Shown here: in pieces, positions 15,778 to 24,286 of the stretch
Layout: each line of letters starts with the position of its first letter
Position numbering within the stretch: the first letter of the stretch is position 1
Assembly: GCF_018882415.1 (NCBI RefSeq)
Contig: NZ_JACVOL010000001.1
Span: 1,527,531 to 1,591,530, forward strand
Direction: 5' to 3'
Length of the DNA: 64,000 bases
From: Polynucleobacter sp. 86C-FISCH
GTDB lineage: Bacteria > Pseudomonadota > Gammaproteobacteria > Burkholderiales > Burkholderiaceae
Notes under the pieces: generated by a model
The model's input: only the letters and a program-made list of their open reading frames with translations
Told to the model about the DNA's origin: nothing
Databases searched by the model: none
Translations under genes and position numbers: made by a program

Positions 15778-16470
15778 ATGTGCTCAGCATTTGTGATTGA
15801 TCCCCCAGCGGTAGTTTCGTTGCCGGTAACGGGAGATACCCGTCGCTTTGCAGTCAATCGCATTTATTGTGTTGGCCGTAACTATGCTGATCACGCTCGT
15901 GAAATGGGTCATGATCCAGATCGTGAGCCGCCATTCTTTTTTATGAAGCCCGCCAATTCCATTGTGACTGATGGTAAAGATATGGCTTATCCCAACTTAT
16001 CAAATGATGTTCATCACGAAATTGAAATGGTCGTAGCGATTGGCAAGGGCGGTGCAAATATTCCCGCAGATAAAGCGCTTGAGCATGTCTATGGTTATGG
16101 TGTTGGTTTGGATATGACTAGGCGCGATCTGCAAGGCGAAGCAAAGAAGATGGGTCGCCCATGGGATACCGGCAAAGCGTTCGATCAATCTGCACCTTGT
16201 GGTGAGATTACTCCAGCCAGCCAGTGTGGGCATCCAGCTAAAGGTTTAGTCAAACTATTAGTGAATGGCGAAGTTCGTCAAGAAGGCGATCTCAACCAAC
16301 TGATTTGGAACGTACCCGATACGATTGCTTATCTTTCCACTCTGTTTACTTTGGAGCCGGGAGACCTCATTTTCTCAGGCACGCCAGCAGGAGTAGGCCC
16401 TGTGAAAAAAGGCGATGTGCTTGAAGGTAGCGTTGCGGGCTTACCTAATTTAAAGACAAAAGTTATCTAA
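15778..16470 (+). CDS. Fumarylacetoacetate hydrolase family protein (fumarylpyruvate hydrolase-like)
   Basis: The frame opens at 15649 inside the SemiSWEET gene, but ATG 15778 with AGAAAGG upstream gives the normal start, 230 residues. The FAH C-terminal fold is complete: N-R-I-Y-C-V-G-R-N-Y-A-D-H-A-x-E-M-G, then H-H-E-I-E-M-V-V-A-I-G with the metal-binding glutamates, G-L-D-M-T-R-R-D-L-Q and G-T-P-A-G-V-G-P. This short form matches fumarylpyruvate hydrolases of gentisate breakdown and also oxaloacetate decarboxylase-like FAH proteins. No gentisate genes are adjacent, so the substrate is open. Confidence 0.85.
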   Translation: MCSAFVIDPPAVVSLPVTGDTRRFAVNRIYCVGRNYADHAREMGHDPDREPPFFFMKPANSIVTDGKDMAYPNLSNDVHHEIEMVVAIGKGGANIPADKALEHVYGYGVGLDMTRRDLQGEAKKMGRPWDTGKAFDQSAPCGEITPASQCGHPAKGLVKLLVNGEVRQEGDLNQLIWNVPDTIAYLSTLFTLEPGDLIFSGTPAGVGPVKKGDVLEGSVAGLPNLKTKVI

Positions 16471-16490
16471 ATTCAAAAGGGGTTTGCTTG

Positions 16491-17543
16491 ATGAATAGTT
16501 TGCTTAAGAAAATAGGCTTCATATGTTCAGCGGGAGCGCTGTCCTTGCTTCTTGTTTCCTGCGCTCATAATGAGCAAGCTAGTAAGCCTACTCCTCCAGC
16601 CAGTCTCTATGCTGATGCAGCCCCATTAGATTTGCGCTTAAGTAAGTGGCCATATCCCTATCCCTTAAAGGAATTTAAGACTTCTTTACAAGGGCAACCA
16701 GCCAGCATGATGTATATGGATGTTGCTGGTTTGGGCAAGCAAAAGGGTGTGGTGGTTTTGTTTCATGGCAAGAACTTTTCTAGCGACTATTGGGCGCCAA
16801 CGATTGCTGGGCTATCTAAGGCGGGTTACCGGGTAATTGCGCCAGATCAGATTGGCTTTGGCAAGTCCTCTAAGCCTGATGTGGCTTATCACTTTGATGA
16901 TTTAGCTGCCAATACTCAGGCTTTATTAAAGTCTCTCAATATCCAACGGGTATCAGTTATTGCTAACTCAATGGGTGGAATGGTTGGCGTTCGTTTCGCA
17001 CGCCTATATCCTCAAACAGTGCAAAAGTTGGTCCTAGAGAATCCGCTGGGTCTTGAGGATTACAGCAAAGATATTCCTCCGCAGAAGAATGAAGATCTTC
17101 TTAAGTTAGAAATGGCGCAAACAGAAACTAGCTACCGTCGTTTTCTACAAACCTATTTTCCGGTTTGGCAGCCTAGTTACGAAAAATTTGTAGAGGTGTA
17201 TGTACGAGTACAAAAAGGCCCAGACTATCCAGCTTATGCAAAGACTTCTGTGTTGACCTATCAGATGATTGCAGAAAAACCAGTGGTGAATGACTTGCCG
17301 CAACTAAAGATGCCGGTGTTATTGGTTATCGGCCAGAAGGATCGCACTGTATTTGGACGTCGCTTTGCACCGCCGGAGGCTGTTAAGTCTTTAGGTAACT
17401 TTCCGGAGTTAGGAAAAAAAGCACAGGCAGCTATTCCAAATGCAAAACTGGTGCCGATTGAGAATGTCGGTCATGTACCTCATGTTGAGGTTCCAGATCA
17501 GTTTGTAAAAATCGTAGTGGAGTTTTTAAACTCTAAGAGCTAG
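16491..17543 (+). CDS. Lipoprotein alpha/beta hydrolase
   Basis: ATG 16491 directly follows an in-frame TTG. The signal peptide ends in a lipobox L-V-S-C with C24 as lipidation site. The mature domain is an alpha/beta hydrolase fold: oxyanion H-G-K-N-F-S-S-D-Y-W, nucleophile elbow A-N-S-M-G-G-M-V-G, acid in G-Q-K-D-R-T-V-F-G, and histidine in N-V-G-H-V-P-H-V-E. The absence of a second D in the D-x-A-G-F-G region is normal, with D-Q-I-G-F-G-K-S-S present. It is probably anchored to the outer membrane. The substrate is not predictable; esterase or haloalkane-type activities are both possible. The gene follows the FAH gene by 20 bases. Confidence 0.85.
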   Translation: MNSLLKKIGFICSAGALSLLLVSCAHNEQASKPTPPASLYADAAPLDLRLSKWPYPYPLKEFKTSLQGQPASMMYMDVAGLGKQKGVVVLFHGKNFSSDYWAPTIAGLSKAGYRVIAPDQIGFGKSSKPDVAYHFDDLAANTQALLKSLNIQRVSVIANSMGGMVGVRFARLYPQTVQKLVLENPLGLEDYSKDIPPQKNEDLLKLEMAQTETSYRRFLQTYFPVWQPSYEKFVEVYVRVQKGPDYPAYAKTSVLTYQMIAEKPVVNDLPQLKMPVLLVIGQKDRTVFGRRFAPPEAVKSLGNFPELGKKAQAAIPNAKLVPIENVGHVPHVEVPDQFVKIVVEFLNSKS

Positions 17544-17558
17544 GGCGGCAGCCCTGAC

Positions 17559-18338
17559 TTACTTGCCAATCCACCGGGGTGAACGACCCTCTAAGAAGGC
17601 GTTCACTCCCTCTCTGAAGTCTTTGCTGTTGTAAGTTTCACGCATGAGGTCTGTGCAATCAGGCAGGTTGCTTTGGAGTAGACGCGCCAACGCCAGCTTG
17701 CTTGCCTTTTGAGTGATCGGCGCTAGTGAAGAAAGTTTTTGCGCCAGCGCATTCGTTGCCGCATCTATTTCTGATGCATCTATTGTTTGATACAGAAAAC
17801 CTGACTTCAATAATTCTGGCGCCTTAATAAGTTCTGCAGTGAGTAACATCTTCTTCACGGTAGGTACGCCAAGGTGAGTAGCGAGCCAGGACAGATTGCT
17901 TGGTGATAGGCAGTTACCCAAGGTCTTGGCTACTGGTATACCAAAACGCGCTTCGGGTGTAGAGATTCGAAAGTCACAAGCGGTTGCCATTAAAAGTCCG
18001 CTACCCACTGCCAAACCTTCAATCATGGCAATCGTTGGCATAGGTAGTTGTTGTAAAGAGGCAAAGATATGATCGACAGCTACTTCATAAGCCTCATTCT
18101 CTTTGAGTTCAACAAACTGTTGAATATCACTTCCCGAAACAAATGCTTTGTCTCCCGCTCCCCGAAAAATGACTACTCGAATATCGGCGTTTTTTGCCAG
18201 TGAGTCGCAAATCTGTTTTAGCTCTTCATACATGGGCCAAGTAAGTGCATTACGGGCTGCGGGATTATTAAAGATAACTCGCGCAATTTTTCCGTCGATT
18301 TGTAAATCCAAGCAGGGTGGGGTGGAGTTGACAGTCAT
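17559..18338 (-). CDS. Enoyl-CoA hydratase/isomerase family protein with altered catalytic glutamates
   Basis: This 259-residue crotonase-fold protein shows the family blocks A-R-N-A-L-T near residue 24, the CoA oxyanion loop F-V-S-G-S-D-I-Q-Q-F, and I-E-G-L-A-V-G-S-G-L-L-M-A-T-A-C-D-F-R-I. In true hydratases the next segment reads F-G-x-P-E-x-x-x-G...G-G; here it is F-G-I-P-V-A-K-T-L-G-N-C-L-S-P, so the usual catalytic glutamate is a valine and the glycine pair is lost. It probably does not hydrate enoyl-CoA; an isomerase, hydrolase or carnitinyl-CoA-type reaction is possible. It is convergent with the lipoprotein hydrolase gene. Confidence 0.85.
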   Translation of the reverse strand: MTVNSTPPCLDLQIDGKIARVIFNNPAARNALTWPMYEELKQICDSLAKNADIRVVIFRGAGDKAFVSGSDIQQFVELKENEAYEVAVDHIFASLQQLPMPTIAMIEGLAVGSGLLMATACDFRISTPEARFGIPVAKTLGNCLSPSNLSWLATHLGVPTVKKMLLTAELIKAPELLKSGFLYQTIDASEIDAATNALAQKLSSLAPITQKASKLALARLLQSNLPDCTDLMRETYNSKDFREGVNAFLEGRSPRWIGK

Positions 18339-18448
18339 AGGCTTATTCTAATCAAAGGCAAGTGTCTTAAATCGAGAAAAGACCACTTCCCAAGCCCTGT
18401 AATAGAGTTTTTATCCATACACAGACCCTCCTGCGCTAGAATTCCTTT

Positions 18449-18607
18449 ATGTATATGTTTCTGCCATTCCTGACGGCTTTTATCGGACTTGTATTGGTCT
18501 GGTTTGAGAAGCGCCTTGCAGGCTTAATACTTTTGGCAATTACTATTGGAATCCTGTTGGTTTGGTTTCGTTTTCATGCAAATAGCCATCTCAACATTAG
18601 TCTGTAA
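18449..18607 (+). CDS. DUF5993-like small membrane protein
   Basis: This is a 52-residue protein with two hydrophobic helices (about 4-19 and 25-40) separated by the basic turn F-E-K-R-L-A-G. It ends W-F-R-F-H-A-N-S-H-L-N-I-S-L, which fits the ...H-A-x-x-x-L-N-L-S- ending of DUF5993 proteins. The family is known from small ORFs placed directly before dsbB-like genes, as here (the dsbB-like ATG is 6 bases after its stop). It may assist DsbB or the quinone-coupled oxidation step, which is inference. Start ATG 18449 has no strong ribosome-binding site. Confidence 0.75.
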   Translation: MYMFLPFLTAFIGLVLVWFEKRLAGLILLAITIGILLVWFRFHANSHLNISL

Positions 18608-18613
18608 TCGATT

Positions 18614-19177
18614 ATGAGCAGACATTCTTTTCCTTCATTAGCCGCGTTGGGTAATCAACTTGCGCTGCTGGCTGTTGTTGGCATGCTGGCCTATGCATTT
18701 GTAGATCAAATCTACTTTGGTGAGTTGCCTTGCCCGCTATGCTTAATGCAACGCATTGGATTTGTGATTATTGGTTTTGCATTGGTCTTAAATATTCGCT
18801 GTGGTGCGCATTCTTCTCATTATGGCTGGGGCATTATTGGTGGCCTAGTGGGGATGATGGTTTCATTGCGCCAGGTGTTCTTACATATTTTGCCGGGCGA
18901 CAAAGGCTTTGGTAAAACCTTTTTAGAATTGCATTTCTATACTTGGGCTTATGTTGGCTATACCGGTTTATTGCTGGGTTTGGCAGTGTTGTTAATGTTG
19001 CCTAATCGCGATGTGCGTTCACGTTCCTGGTTCGCAAATACTTTAGTTATTCTTTTCATTTTGTTGGTATTCGGAAATCTTGTTTCCACCTTGCTGGAAT
19101 GCGGTATCGGTCCTTGTGCTGATGACCCCGTGAAATACGAGGGTTGGCTGTGGCTACGCTCTCGCTTTGGTTTTTAA
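18614..19177 (+). CDS. dsbB: DsbB-family disulfide bond formation protein
   Basis: This 187-residue inner-membrane protein has the quinone-proximal redox pair C40-P-L-C43 in L-P-C-P-L-C-L-M-Q-R, the DsbB signature. Further hydrophobic helices follow at about 47-62, 72-88, 110-129 and 141-160. The second cysteine pair lies at C163 and C168 (E-C-G-I-G-P-C) near the C terminus, after the last helix, rather than between helices 3 and 4 as in E. coli DsbB. It should reoxidise a DsbA-like partner using quinone. It sits directly behind the DUF5993-like gene. Confidence 0.9.
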   Translation: MSRHSFPSLAALGNQLALLAVVGMLAYAFVDQIYFGELPCPLCLMQRIGFVIIGFALVLNIRCGAHSSHYGWGIIGGLVGMMVSLRQVFLHILPGDKGFGKTFLELHFYTWAYVGYTGLLLGLAVLLMLPNRDVRSRSWFANTLVILFILLVFGNLVSTLLECGIGPCADDPVKYEGWLWLRSRFGF

Positions 19178-19213
19178 CTTAGACCCCTCGGTCTAGTTCT
19201 GCGGTCATCAAAT

Positions 19214-20212
19214 ATGCAATTCCATAAGTCTTTTAAGCATGTCCTGCTTTTCTGTCTAGGGTTGCTAGTGATTGTCAGTGCTCATGCGCAATCTAAATCG
19301 GCAGTAAAGCCTGCTTGGCCTAAGCAGCCAATTCGAATTATTGTCACCTTTACTCCAGGCGGCGCACCAGATATCTTAGCCCGCGTACTCGCTGAAAATT
19401 GGCAGCAAAGCTTAGGGGTTCCAGTATTGGTAGAGAACAAGCCAGGTTATGGCGGCAATATTGGTGCTGACCTAGTTGCGAAGAGTGATCCCGATGGATA
19501 TACCTTGCTGATTGGTACTGTTGGTATTCATGCGATTAATGGCGCTCTTTATGAAAAGCTTTCTTACGATCCTGTAAAAGATTTCACACCCATTAGTTTT
19601 TTAGCTAGTACACCCAACGTACTTGTTGTGAATAAAAAATTGGGCGTCAATAATCTTCATGAGTTAATTGAGTTAGCAAAAGCAAAGCCAGATCAATTGA
19701 CTTTTGGCTCATCAGGAGTCGGCACCTCACTACATATGTCAGGTGAGTTATTTAAAGAAATGGCCGGCGTTCAAATTCGTCACATTCCTTATAAGGGCCG
19801 CGCCCAATCGTTGCCAGATTTATTAAGCGGCCGTATCTCCATGCTATTTGATAACCTTTCATCCTCTTTGACCCTAATTAAGGCTGGGGAAGTGCAGGCC
19901 CTCGGAGTAACCACTCTCAAGCGCTCTCAAGCTGCCCCAGAAATTCCTACTCTGGCTGAGCAGGGATTAACTGGGTTTGAAGCGGTTTCTTGGTTTTCTT
20001 TGATGGCACCAGCGAATTTGCCTTCACATATTGAAAAGCAACTGAATCAAATGGTGCGCCACACCTTGAGTAATTCCGAGGTTAAATCCCGTCTTTTGGC
20101 TGGCGGCCTAGATCCAGCCCCTGGCAGCTCCAAGGACCTTTCCAAGTTAATTGCTTCGGAAGCAGCTAAATGGGGTAGGGTGGTGCAGCAATCTGGCGCA
20201 AAATTAGAGTAA
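19214..20212 (+). CDS. Bug/TctC-family solute-binding protein
   Basis: This 332-residue exported protein has a signal peptide (about 1-26, ...SAHAQ) and the full Bug pattern: W-P-K-Q-P-I-R-I-I-V-T-F-T-P-G-G-A-P-D-I-L-A-R, V-E-N-K-P-G-Y-G-G-N-I-G-A-D, G-S-S-G-V-G-T-S-L-H-M-S-G-E-L-F-K and H-I-P-Y-K-G-R-A-Q-S-L-P-D-L-L-S-G-R-I. It binds an unknown carboxylate in the periplasm. There is no TctAB permease beside it; it is single between dsbB and the lipoprotein operon. Confidence 0.94.
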   Translation: MQFHKSFKHVLLFCLGLLVIVSAHAQSKSAVKPAWPKQPIRIIVTFTPGGAPDILARVLAENWQQSLGVPVLVENKPGYGGNIGADLVAKSDPDGYTLLIGTVGIHAINGALYEKLSYDPVKDFTPISFLASTPNVLVVNKKLGVNNLHELIELAKAKPDQLTFGSSGVGTSLHMSGELFKEMAGVQIRHIPYKGRAQSLPDLLSGRISMLFDNLSSSLTLIKAGEVQALGVTTLKRSQAAPEIPTLAEQGLTGFEAVSWFSLMAPANLPSHIEKQLNQMVRHTLSNSEVKSRLLAGGLDPAPGSSKDLSKLIASEAAKWGRVVQQSGAKLE

Positions 20213-20255
20213 TAAACTCTTTTTATGTCAGCTTCAGGCTGTTTTCAGGCGTTAA

Positions 20256-22175
20256 ATGGATGACAGTTCAATAAAGGCATTATTGTTTTTCTACTCTATT
20301 CACCAACCTATCAATTTGCTTAAATTTTCAGCATTAGACTTTTCTAAATTCGGTATCGCGCTGACAGTCACTTTCTTGGTTGGCTGCGCAACGCAGACTC
20401 AGCAATTGAAGATGAATGAATCTAAGGAGCCGTTCAAAAACGGAGACTTGCAGAACACTGCGGCTGTCATTCAGGGTGCATTCAAGGATAAAAATACCCT
20501 CTACTACATGGAGATGGGTGAGGTGCAGCGCTTACAGGGTCCTTCTCAGATCCCAAGCAGCACACAAAACCTATTGGCTGCCGACCAATTGGTCAGTCGT
20601 TGGGAGTTAACGACTAGCGACAAACTAAGGCGCTCTTTTTCAGGCGCTAGCTCCTATGTTTTGTCTGAAGGCTTTAGTAGTGAGTACGACCCCAAGCCTT
20701 ATGAAGTGACTTTGTTAAGTCAGGCCTTAGCTTTAAATCATCTCTCACAAGGCCGCTGGGATGACGCCATGGTAGAGGCGAAAAAGATGGCGCAGCGTGA
20801 AAAGGTGATTGAAGAGCTCATTCAAAGCAAAGTCACTGCAGTATCTAAAGTAGAGCGTGAGCAGCAAGCCAATCCCAATACTCAGGCTGCTACCAGTCGC
20901 ATTGAAAACATCAGCGGCTATCCAATTAATTTATTGGATGATGAAGAAACGCGTAGCCTCAAGAACTCTTATCAAAATCCAGCAGCGTATTACTTGTCAG
21001 GCTTTATTCATGAGTCACAAGGTGAGGCTAGCATGGCTGCTCCAGGGTATCGCCTTGCAATCGAGTTGCGCCCACAAGTCAATTTCTTTAAAACCAGTAT
21101 TGCTAAGCTAGATTCCAATATTGCTAATCGTAGTAAAAAAACTTTTGCTGATACCTTGATCGTGATTGATACAGGGTATATGCCTAAAATTATTCCTTAT
21201 CAAATTAGCCAAACATTTAATATCGGTGGCAATTCAAAGCTCATCACCTTAACTTTTCCTGTGATTGAAAAATCTACTGAGCGTTTTAGACCTTCATTGA
21301 TTCAGTTAGGTGATAGGGTGGCCAATCCTGAATTGGTTGCGAATATTGATGCTATGGCTCGCAAGAACTTGCGTGATGAGATGCCAGCCTATGTCTTAAG
21401 GGCTTCTTCAAGAGCATTGGTATCACTGGCTGCTCAATATGCGGCAGATCGCGCCGCACAACAAGCCGCCAATCAGCGCAATCAGAATAACCAAAACAAT
21501 GGCACTGCCGCTCTTATTGGGGCTATTGCCGGAATGATCACGGGATATGGTTTGCAGGCGATCAATGTGACCGATGTGCGCCACTGGTCAACTTTGCCAG
21601 CACAAACGTATATGGCCAGAATGGGTTTGCCAATTGGCCCCACTGTTCTTAAATACACTTTGCCATCTGGTGTCACAGCTTCCCAAACAGTTAATTTGGT
21701 TGGTGGGTATAACGTGGTCTACATTCGGATGTTCAGAAATAAGGCTACAGTGCTCACCTCAAATGATCCTGCAGCTCTGCCGCCTAAATTGGTTGCTCCT
21801 GTACCCATTGTCAATAGTCAGACTGTTACTCCAGCCGCAACACCTGTAGCAACCCCAGCTGCATCTTCATCTATATTGCCGCCATCACAACCCTCTGGTA
21901 GTGCTATGGATGGCCTCAAGAAGTTATGGGGAAGTTTTCAGGACCCAAAACCTGAGGAGGTTGCTCCAGAGTTGCCGGCGCCTACTGCAACTAAAGCAAC
22001 TGTTTCTACGCCTGCCGTAGCTCAGCCAGCGACGCCAACTCCAGCCCCAGCCTCAAACCCCAATCCCACCTCGACTCCCACACCTTCTGAGACCCCCGCA
22101 AGCGGTAATATAGAAGGGGTGAAGCCGTATGAGCCACCCAATCTGCTAAACAGCTTTCAGCAGCTTTTTAATTAG
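20256..22175 (+). CDS. COG3014-like TPR-containing lipoprotein
   Basis: This protein of up to 639 residues has a lipobox L-V-G-C at about residues 43-46 after the hydrophobic stretch F-G-I-A-L-T-V-T-F. Because the n-region is long, the true start may be a TTG inside the first 25 codons. The body fits COG3014: A-L-A-L-N-H-L-S-Q-G-R-W-D-D-A-M-V-E-A and A-A-Y-Y-L-S-G-F-I-H-E-S-Q-G are TPR-like, then an Asn/Gln-rich stretch, a hydrophobic glycine-rich segment and D-V-R-H-W-S-T-L-P-A. A Pro/Thr/Ala-rich tail of about 110 residues ends it. It opens a four-lipoprotein operon with ycfL and lpoB, pointing to outer-membrane or peptidoglycan work. Confidence 0.78.
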   Translation: MDDSSIKALLFFYSIHQPINLLKFSALDFSKFGIALTVTFLVGCATQTQQLKMNESKEPFKNGDLQNTAAVIQGAFKDKNTLYYMEMGEVQRLQGPSQIPSSTQNLLAADQLVSRWELTTSDKLRRSFSGASSYVLSEGFSSEYDPKPYEVTLLSQALALNHLSQGRWDDAMVEAKKMAQREKVIEELIQSKVTAVSKVEREQQANPNTQAATSRIENISGYPINLLDDEETRSLKNSYQNPAAYYLSGFIHESQGEASMAAPGYRLAIELRPQVNFFKTSIAKLDSNIANRSKKTFADTLIVIDTGYMPKIIPYQISQTFNIGGNSKLITLTFPVIEKSTERFRPSLIQLGDRVANPELVANIDAMARKNLRDEMPAYVLRASSRALVSLAAQYAADRAAQQAANQRNQNNQNNGTAALIGAIAGMITGYGLQAINVTDVRHWSTLPAQTYMARMGLPIGPTVLKYTLPSGVTASQTVNLVGGYNVVYIRMFRNKATVLTSNDPAALPPKLVAPVPIVNSQTVTPAATPVATPAASSSILPPSQPSGSAMDGLKKLWGSFQDPKPEEVAPELPAPTATKATVSTPAVAQPATPTPAPASNPNPTSTPTPSETPASGNIEGVKPYEPPNLLNSFQQLFN

Positions 22176-22186
22176 GAAAGACCTCG

Positions 22187-22543
22187 ATGAATAAGTACCT
22201 TGCCATTCTTCTGACTACACTTGCGCTAGCAGCGTGTAGCTCAACACCATCCATGAAGGACATGACAGTGCGGATGGGTGACACGGATAGCATTCAAATT
22301 ACCGATATGCGAAGTCTGGTGCGCAATGGCATATTAACTGCACAAGTGACGATTTTGAATGAGAGTAAATCCAATCTCGTTTCGTATCGCTTCAAATGGC
22401 TTGGTAAAAATGGCATGGCAGTGACAGATGAAGAGGCATGGAAGCCTGTGACAGTTGGCAAAGGTCAGACGACCGTTATTATGGGTATAGCCCCAACGCC
22501 AGATGCCACTGACTTTCGTTTTGAGTTAAACCAATACAAATAA
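22187..22543 (+). CDS. ycfL: YcfL-family (DUF1425) lipoprotein
   Basis: This 118-residue lipoprotein has the lipobox L-A-A-C with C17. The mature part matches YcfL: M-R-S-L-V-R-N-G-I-L-T-A-Q-V-T-I-L-N-E-S, followed by Y-R-F-K-W-L-G-K-N-G-M and a late M-G-I-A-P-T-P-D-A-T-D-F-R-F-E-L. In E. coli, ycfL is directly upstream of lpoB, the same order as here. Function is not established. It starts 11 bases after the COG3014-like gene. Confidence 0.87.
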   Translation: MNKYLAILLTTLALAACSSTPSMKDMTVRMGDTDSIQITDMRSLVRNGILTAQVTILNESKSNLVSYRFKWLGKNGMAVTDEEAWKPVTVGKGQTTVIMGIAPTPDATDFRFELNQYK

Positions 22544-22577
22544 AACACCTTATTGAAGATATTAGGACTGATTGAAA

Positions 22578-23168
22578 ATGACTATGAATACCAAAACCAT
22601 CCATTTATCCGCCATTGTTTTATCTGTAGCGGCTCTATCTGCTTGCTCAGGACCACAAGTACGTTACGGCGATGCCAAAGCTGTCGAGACAGTGAATGCT
22701 AATTATGGCTCTACTGATTTGCAGATGATTGCTGAAGCGATGACAAGATCATTGCTGCAGTCCAAAGCAATCTCTGGAAGCAAGGATGCGCCAATTGTGA
22801 CCTTGGCAGACGTGAAGAATAAGACTTCTGAATACATTGATACGCGCGTGATTACCGATAAGATCCGCACGCAACTGATGAAGAGTGGTCAAGTGCGTTT
22901 TGCCGTTAGCGTCTCTGAAATGCAAAATCAAACAGAAGAACTCAAGCGCCAGAATCAGTCAGGCCTTTATAAGAACAGCACAATTGCCAAAACTGGCAAT
23001 ATGCAAGGCGCTCAATATCGTATTGAGGGATCGATTGCTTCTATTGTGAAGAATACGAAGGATGTAAAAGATGTTTATTACGTCTTTAACTTAAATCTCA
23101 TTAATAACGAATCTGGCCTGCTTGAGTGGGCTGATGAAAAAGAGATTCGTAAGACTGCAACGCGCTAA
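22578..23168 (+). CDS. lpoB: Penicillin-binding protein activator LpoB-like lipoprotein
   Basis: This 196-residue lipoprotein has a lipobox L-S-A-C (about C23). The mature domain fits LpoB: D-L-Q-M-I-A-E-A-M-T-R-S-L-L, T-L-A-D-V-K-N-K-T-S-E-Y-I-D-T and I-R-T-Q-L-M-K-S-G-Q-V-R-F. LpoB reaches from the outer membrane through peptidoglycan to stimulate the bifunctional synthase PBP1b. ATG 22578 was chosen over TTG 22572 and ATG 22584; AGGA lies 10 bases upstream. The Pro-rich linker of E. coli LpoB is absent, so reach across the periplasm could be different. Confidence 0.87.
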   Translation: MTMNTKTIHLSAIVLSVAALSACSGPQVRYGDAKAVETVNANYGSTDLQMIAEAMTRSLLQSKAISGSKDAPIVTLADVKNKTSEYIDTRVITDKIRTQLMKSGQVRFAVSVSEMQNQTEELKRQNQSGLYKNSTIAKTGNMQGAQYRIEGSIASIVKNTKDVKDVYYVFNLNLINNESGLLEWADEKEIRKTATR

Positions 23169-23196
23169 TACGCTAAATATTTCAGTAGAGGATTGA

Positions 23197-24252
23197 ATGC
23201 AATTAAGTAAAAGAACTTTATTAGCTTGCGCAAGTGTGGGCATAGCCTTTTTGGCTGGCTGCGCTACTAAGCCGCCTGCTCCAAGTGCGGAATCGGCGAT
23301 CGTTGGTCAGAGGCCCGCTGATCCACCCAAGAATCCAGTCATTAATGCCGAGGCCCTCAAGGCTGATTCGAAATCTATTGCTGTGACGGATATCTACTTC
23401 AAAAGAGAGGGCAAGAACTTAACCTTTATTGAAGAGACTAGAACAACTACCGGCAACAGCATCTCCTCAACAATTGCACCAAAGACAATTGAAGTGGATG
23501 CCGATAAAGCAAATGCCTCTGCTATTACGGGTGGTGCAAATTCATCTGCATTTCCAGTGAAGTTCACAGACTTATCTGATCCAAAGGCTACAAGCCCTGG
23601 CACAGGTGCGCCTCCAGCGCCGGTAGTTGATGCTGCGACACCAGGCTCAAGCTCATCGAGTGCAAGCACCCAAAGCATGAAGAAGTCAGGCTATCAAAGC
23701 AATAGCGAGTATGGCGAATTGCGTTACTTGGCTAACCCTATTCGTGGTCTATTAATTAAGTCTGGCTATAAAGTAGTACAAGCTAAGGCTACGGTAGCTG
23801 CGCCCAATCAAGGGGACGAGTTCTTTGATATCGTCAAACGTATTAAGGCGGGTGATTTTGGTGATGCAGACTATGTGCTGTATGGCGTATTAGCTGAAAT
23901 TTCTAGCACAGATAATGTGGCAGATATCCCGGGTACAAAATCTACCTCGCAACAGGTAACACTTGAGGTGACCGTAGACTTCAATATTGTGGACACCAAG
24001 ACATCCCAAATCGTTGCTTCATTTGTGGCTTCAGGAGAAGGCAAGGATGTTCAAATCGACGGTAGAGATACTGGTCACAAACCAAGTAACGCGAAGCTAA
24101 TGAAGGTAGCCTCTTTGGATTTGGCGGAAGATGTCCGCAAGCATTTGGCTGATCAAAACTTTATTACCAATAACCCTGGATCTCCAGGACAGCAGCGCAA
24201 TCTGAAGAGACGTTTAGATGATGATGCTTCTACTTTGAAGGTTTATAAGTAA
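23197..24252 (+). CDS. Lipoprotein of the lpoB operon, CsgG/LpoB-like C-terminal part
   Basis: This 351-residue protein has the lipobox L-A-G-C with C22. A low-complexity region rich in Ala, Ser, Pro and Gly (about 125-160) splits it. The C-terminal half (about 170-320: E-L-R-Y-L-A-N-P-I-R-G-L-L-I-K-S-G-Y-K-V, G-D-A-D-Y-V-L-Y-G-V-L-A-E, V-D-F-N-I-V-D-T-K-T-S-Q-I-V-A-S-F-V-A-S-G-E-G) has the alternation of CsgG/LpoB-type domains. No named family was recognised with certainty. Its place right after lpoB suggests a second periplasmic activator or a partner. Confidence 0.75.
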   Translation: MQLSKRTLLACASVGIAFLAGCATKPPAPSAESAIVGQRPADPPKNPVINAEALKADSKSIAVTDIYFKREGKNLTFIEETRTTTGNSISSTIAPKTIEVDADKANASAITGGANSSAFPVKFTDLSDPKATSPGTGAPPAPVVDAATPGSSSSSASTQSMKKSGYQSNSEYGELRYLANPIRGLLIKSGYKVVQAKATVAAPNQGDEFFDIVKRIKAGDFGDADYVLYGVLAEISSTDNVADIPGTKSTSQQVTLEVTVDFNIVDTKTSQIVASFVASGEGKDVQIDGRDTGHKPSNAKLMKVASLDLAEDVRKHLADQNFITNNPGSPGQQRNLKRRLDDDASTLKVYK

Positions 24253-24266
24253 GAGAGCAGAAATGT

Positions 24267-24285
24267 AAAAGGCGCAAAGCCTTTT
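24267..24285. terminator. Terminator-like hairpin between the convergent lpoB operon and MATE genes
   Basis: AAAAGGC / GCCTTTT forms a 7-bp stem with a GCAAA loop; the T and A runs are part of the stem so it can act on both strands. It sits in the 34-base gap between the stops of the convergent genes. Confidence 0.65.
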
Positions 24286-24286
24286 A

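Noticed and set aside
17542..17555. AGGGC-GGCA-GCCCT hairpin between the lipoprotein hydrolase and crotonase genes
   Set aside because: Only five base pairs and no T-run on either strand.
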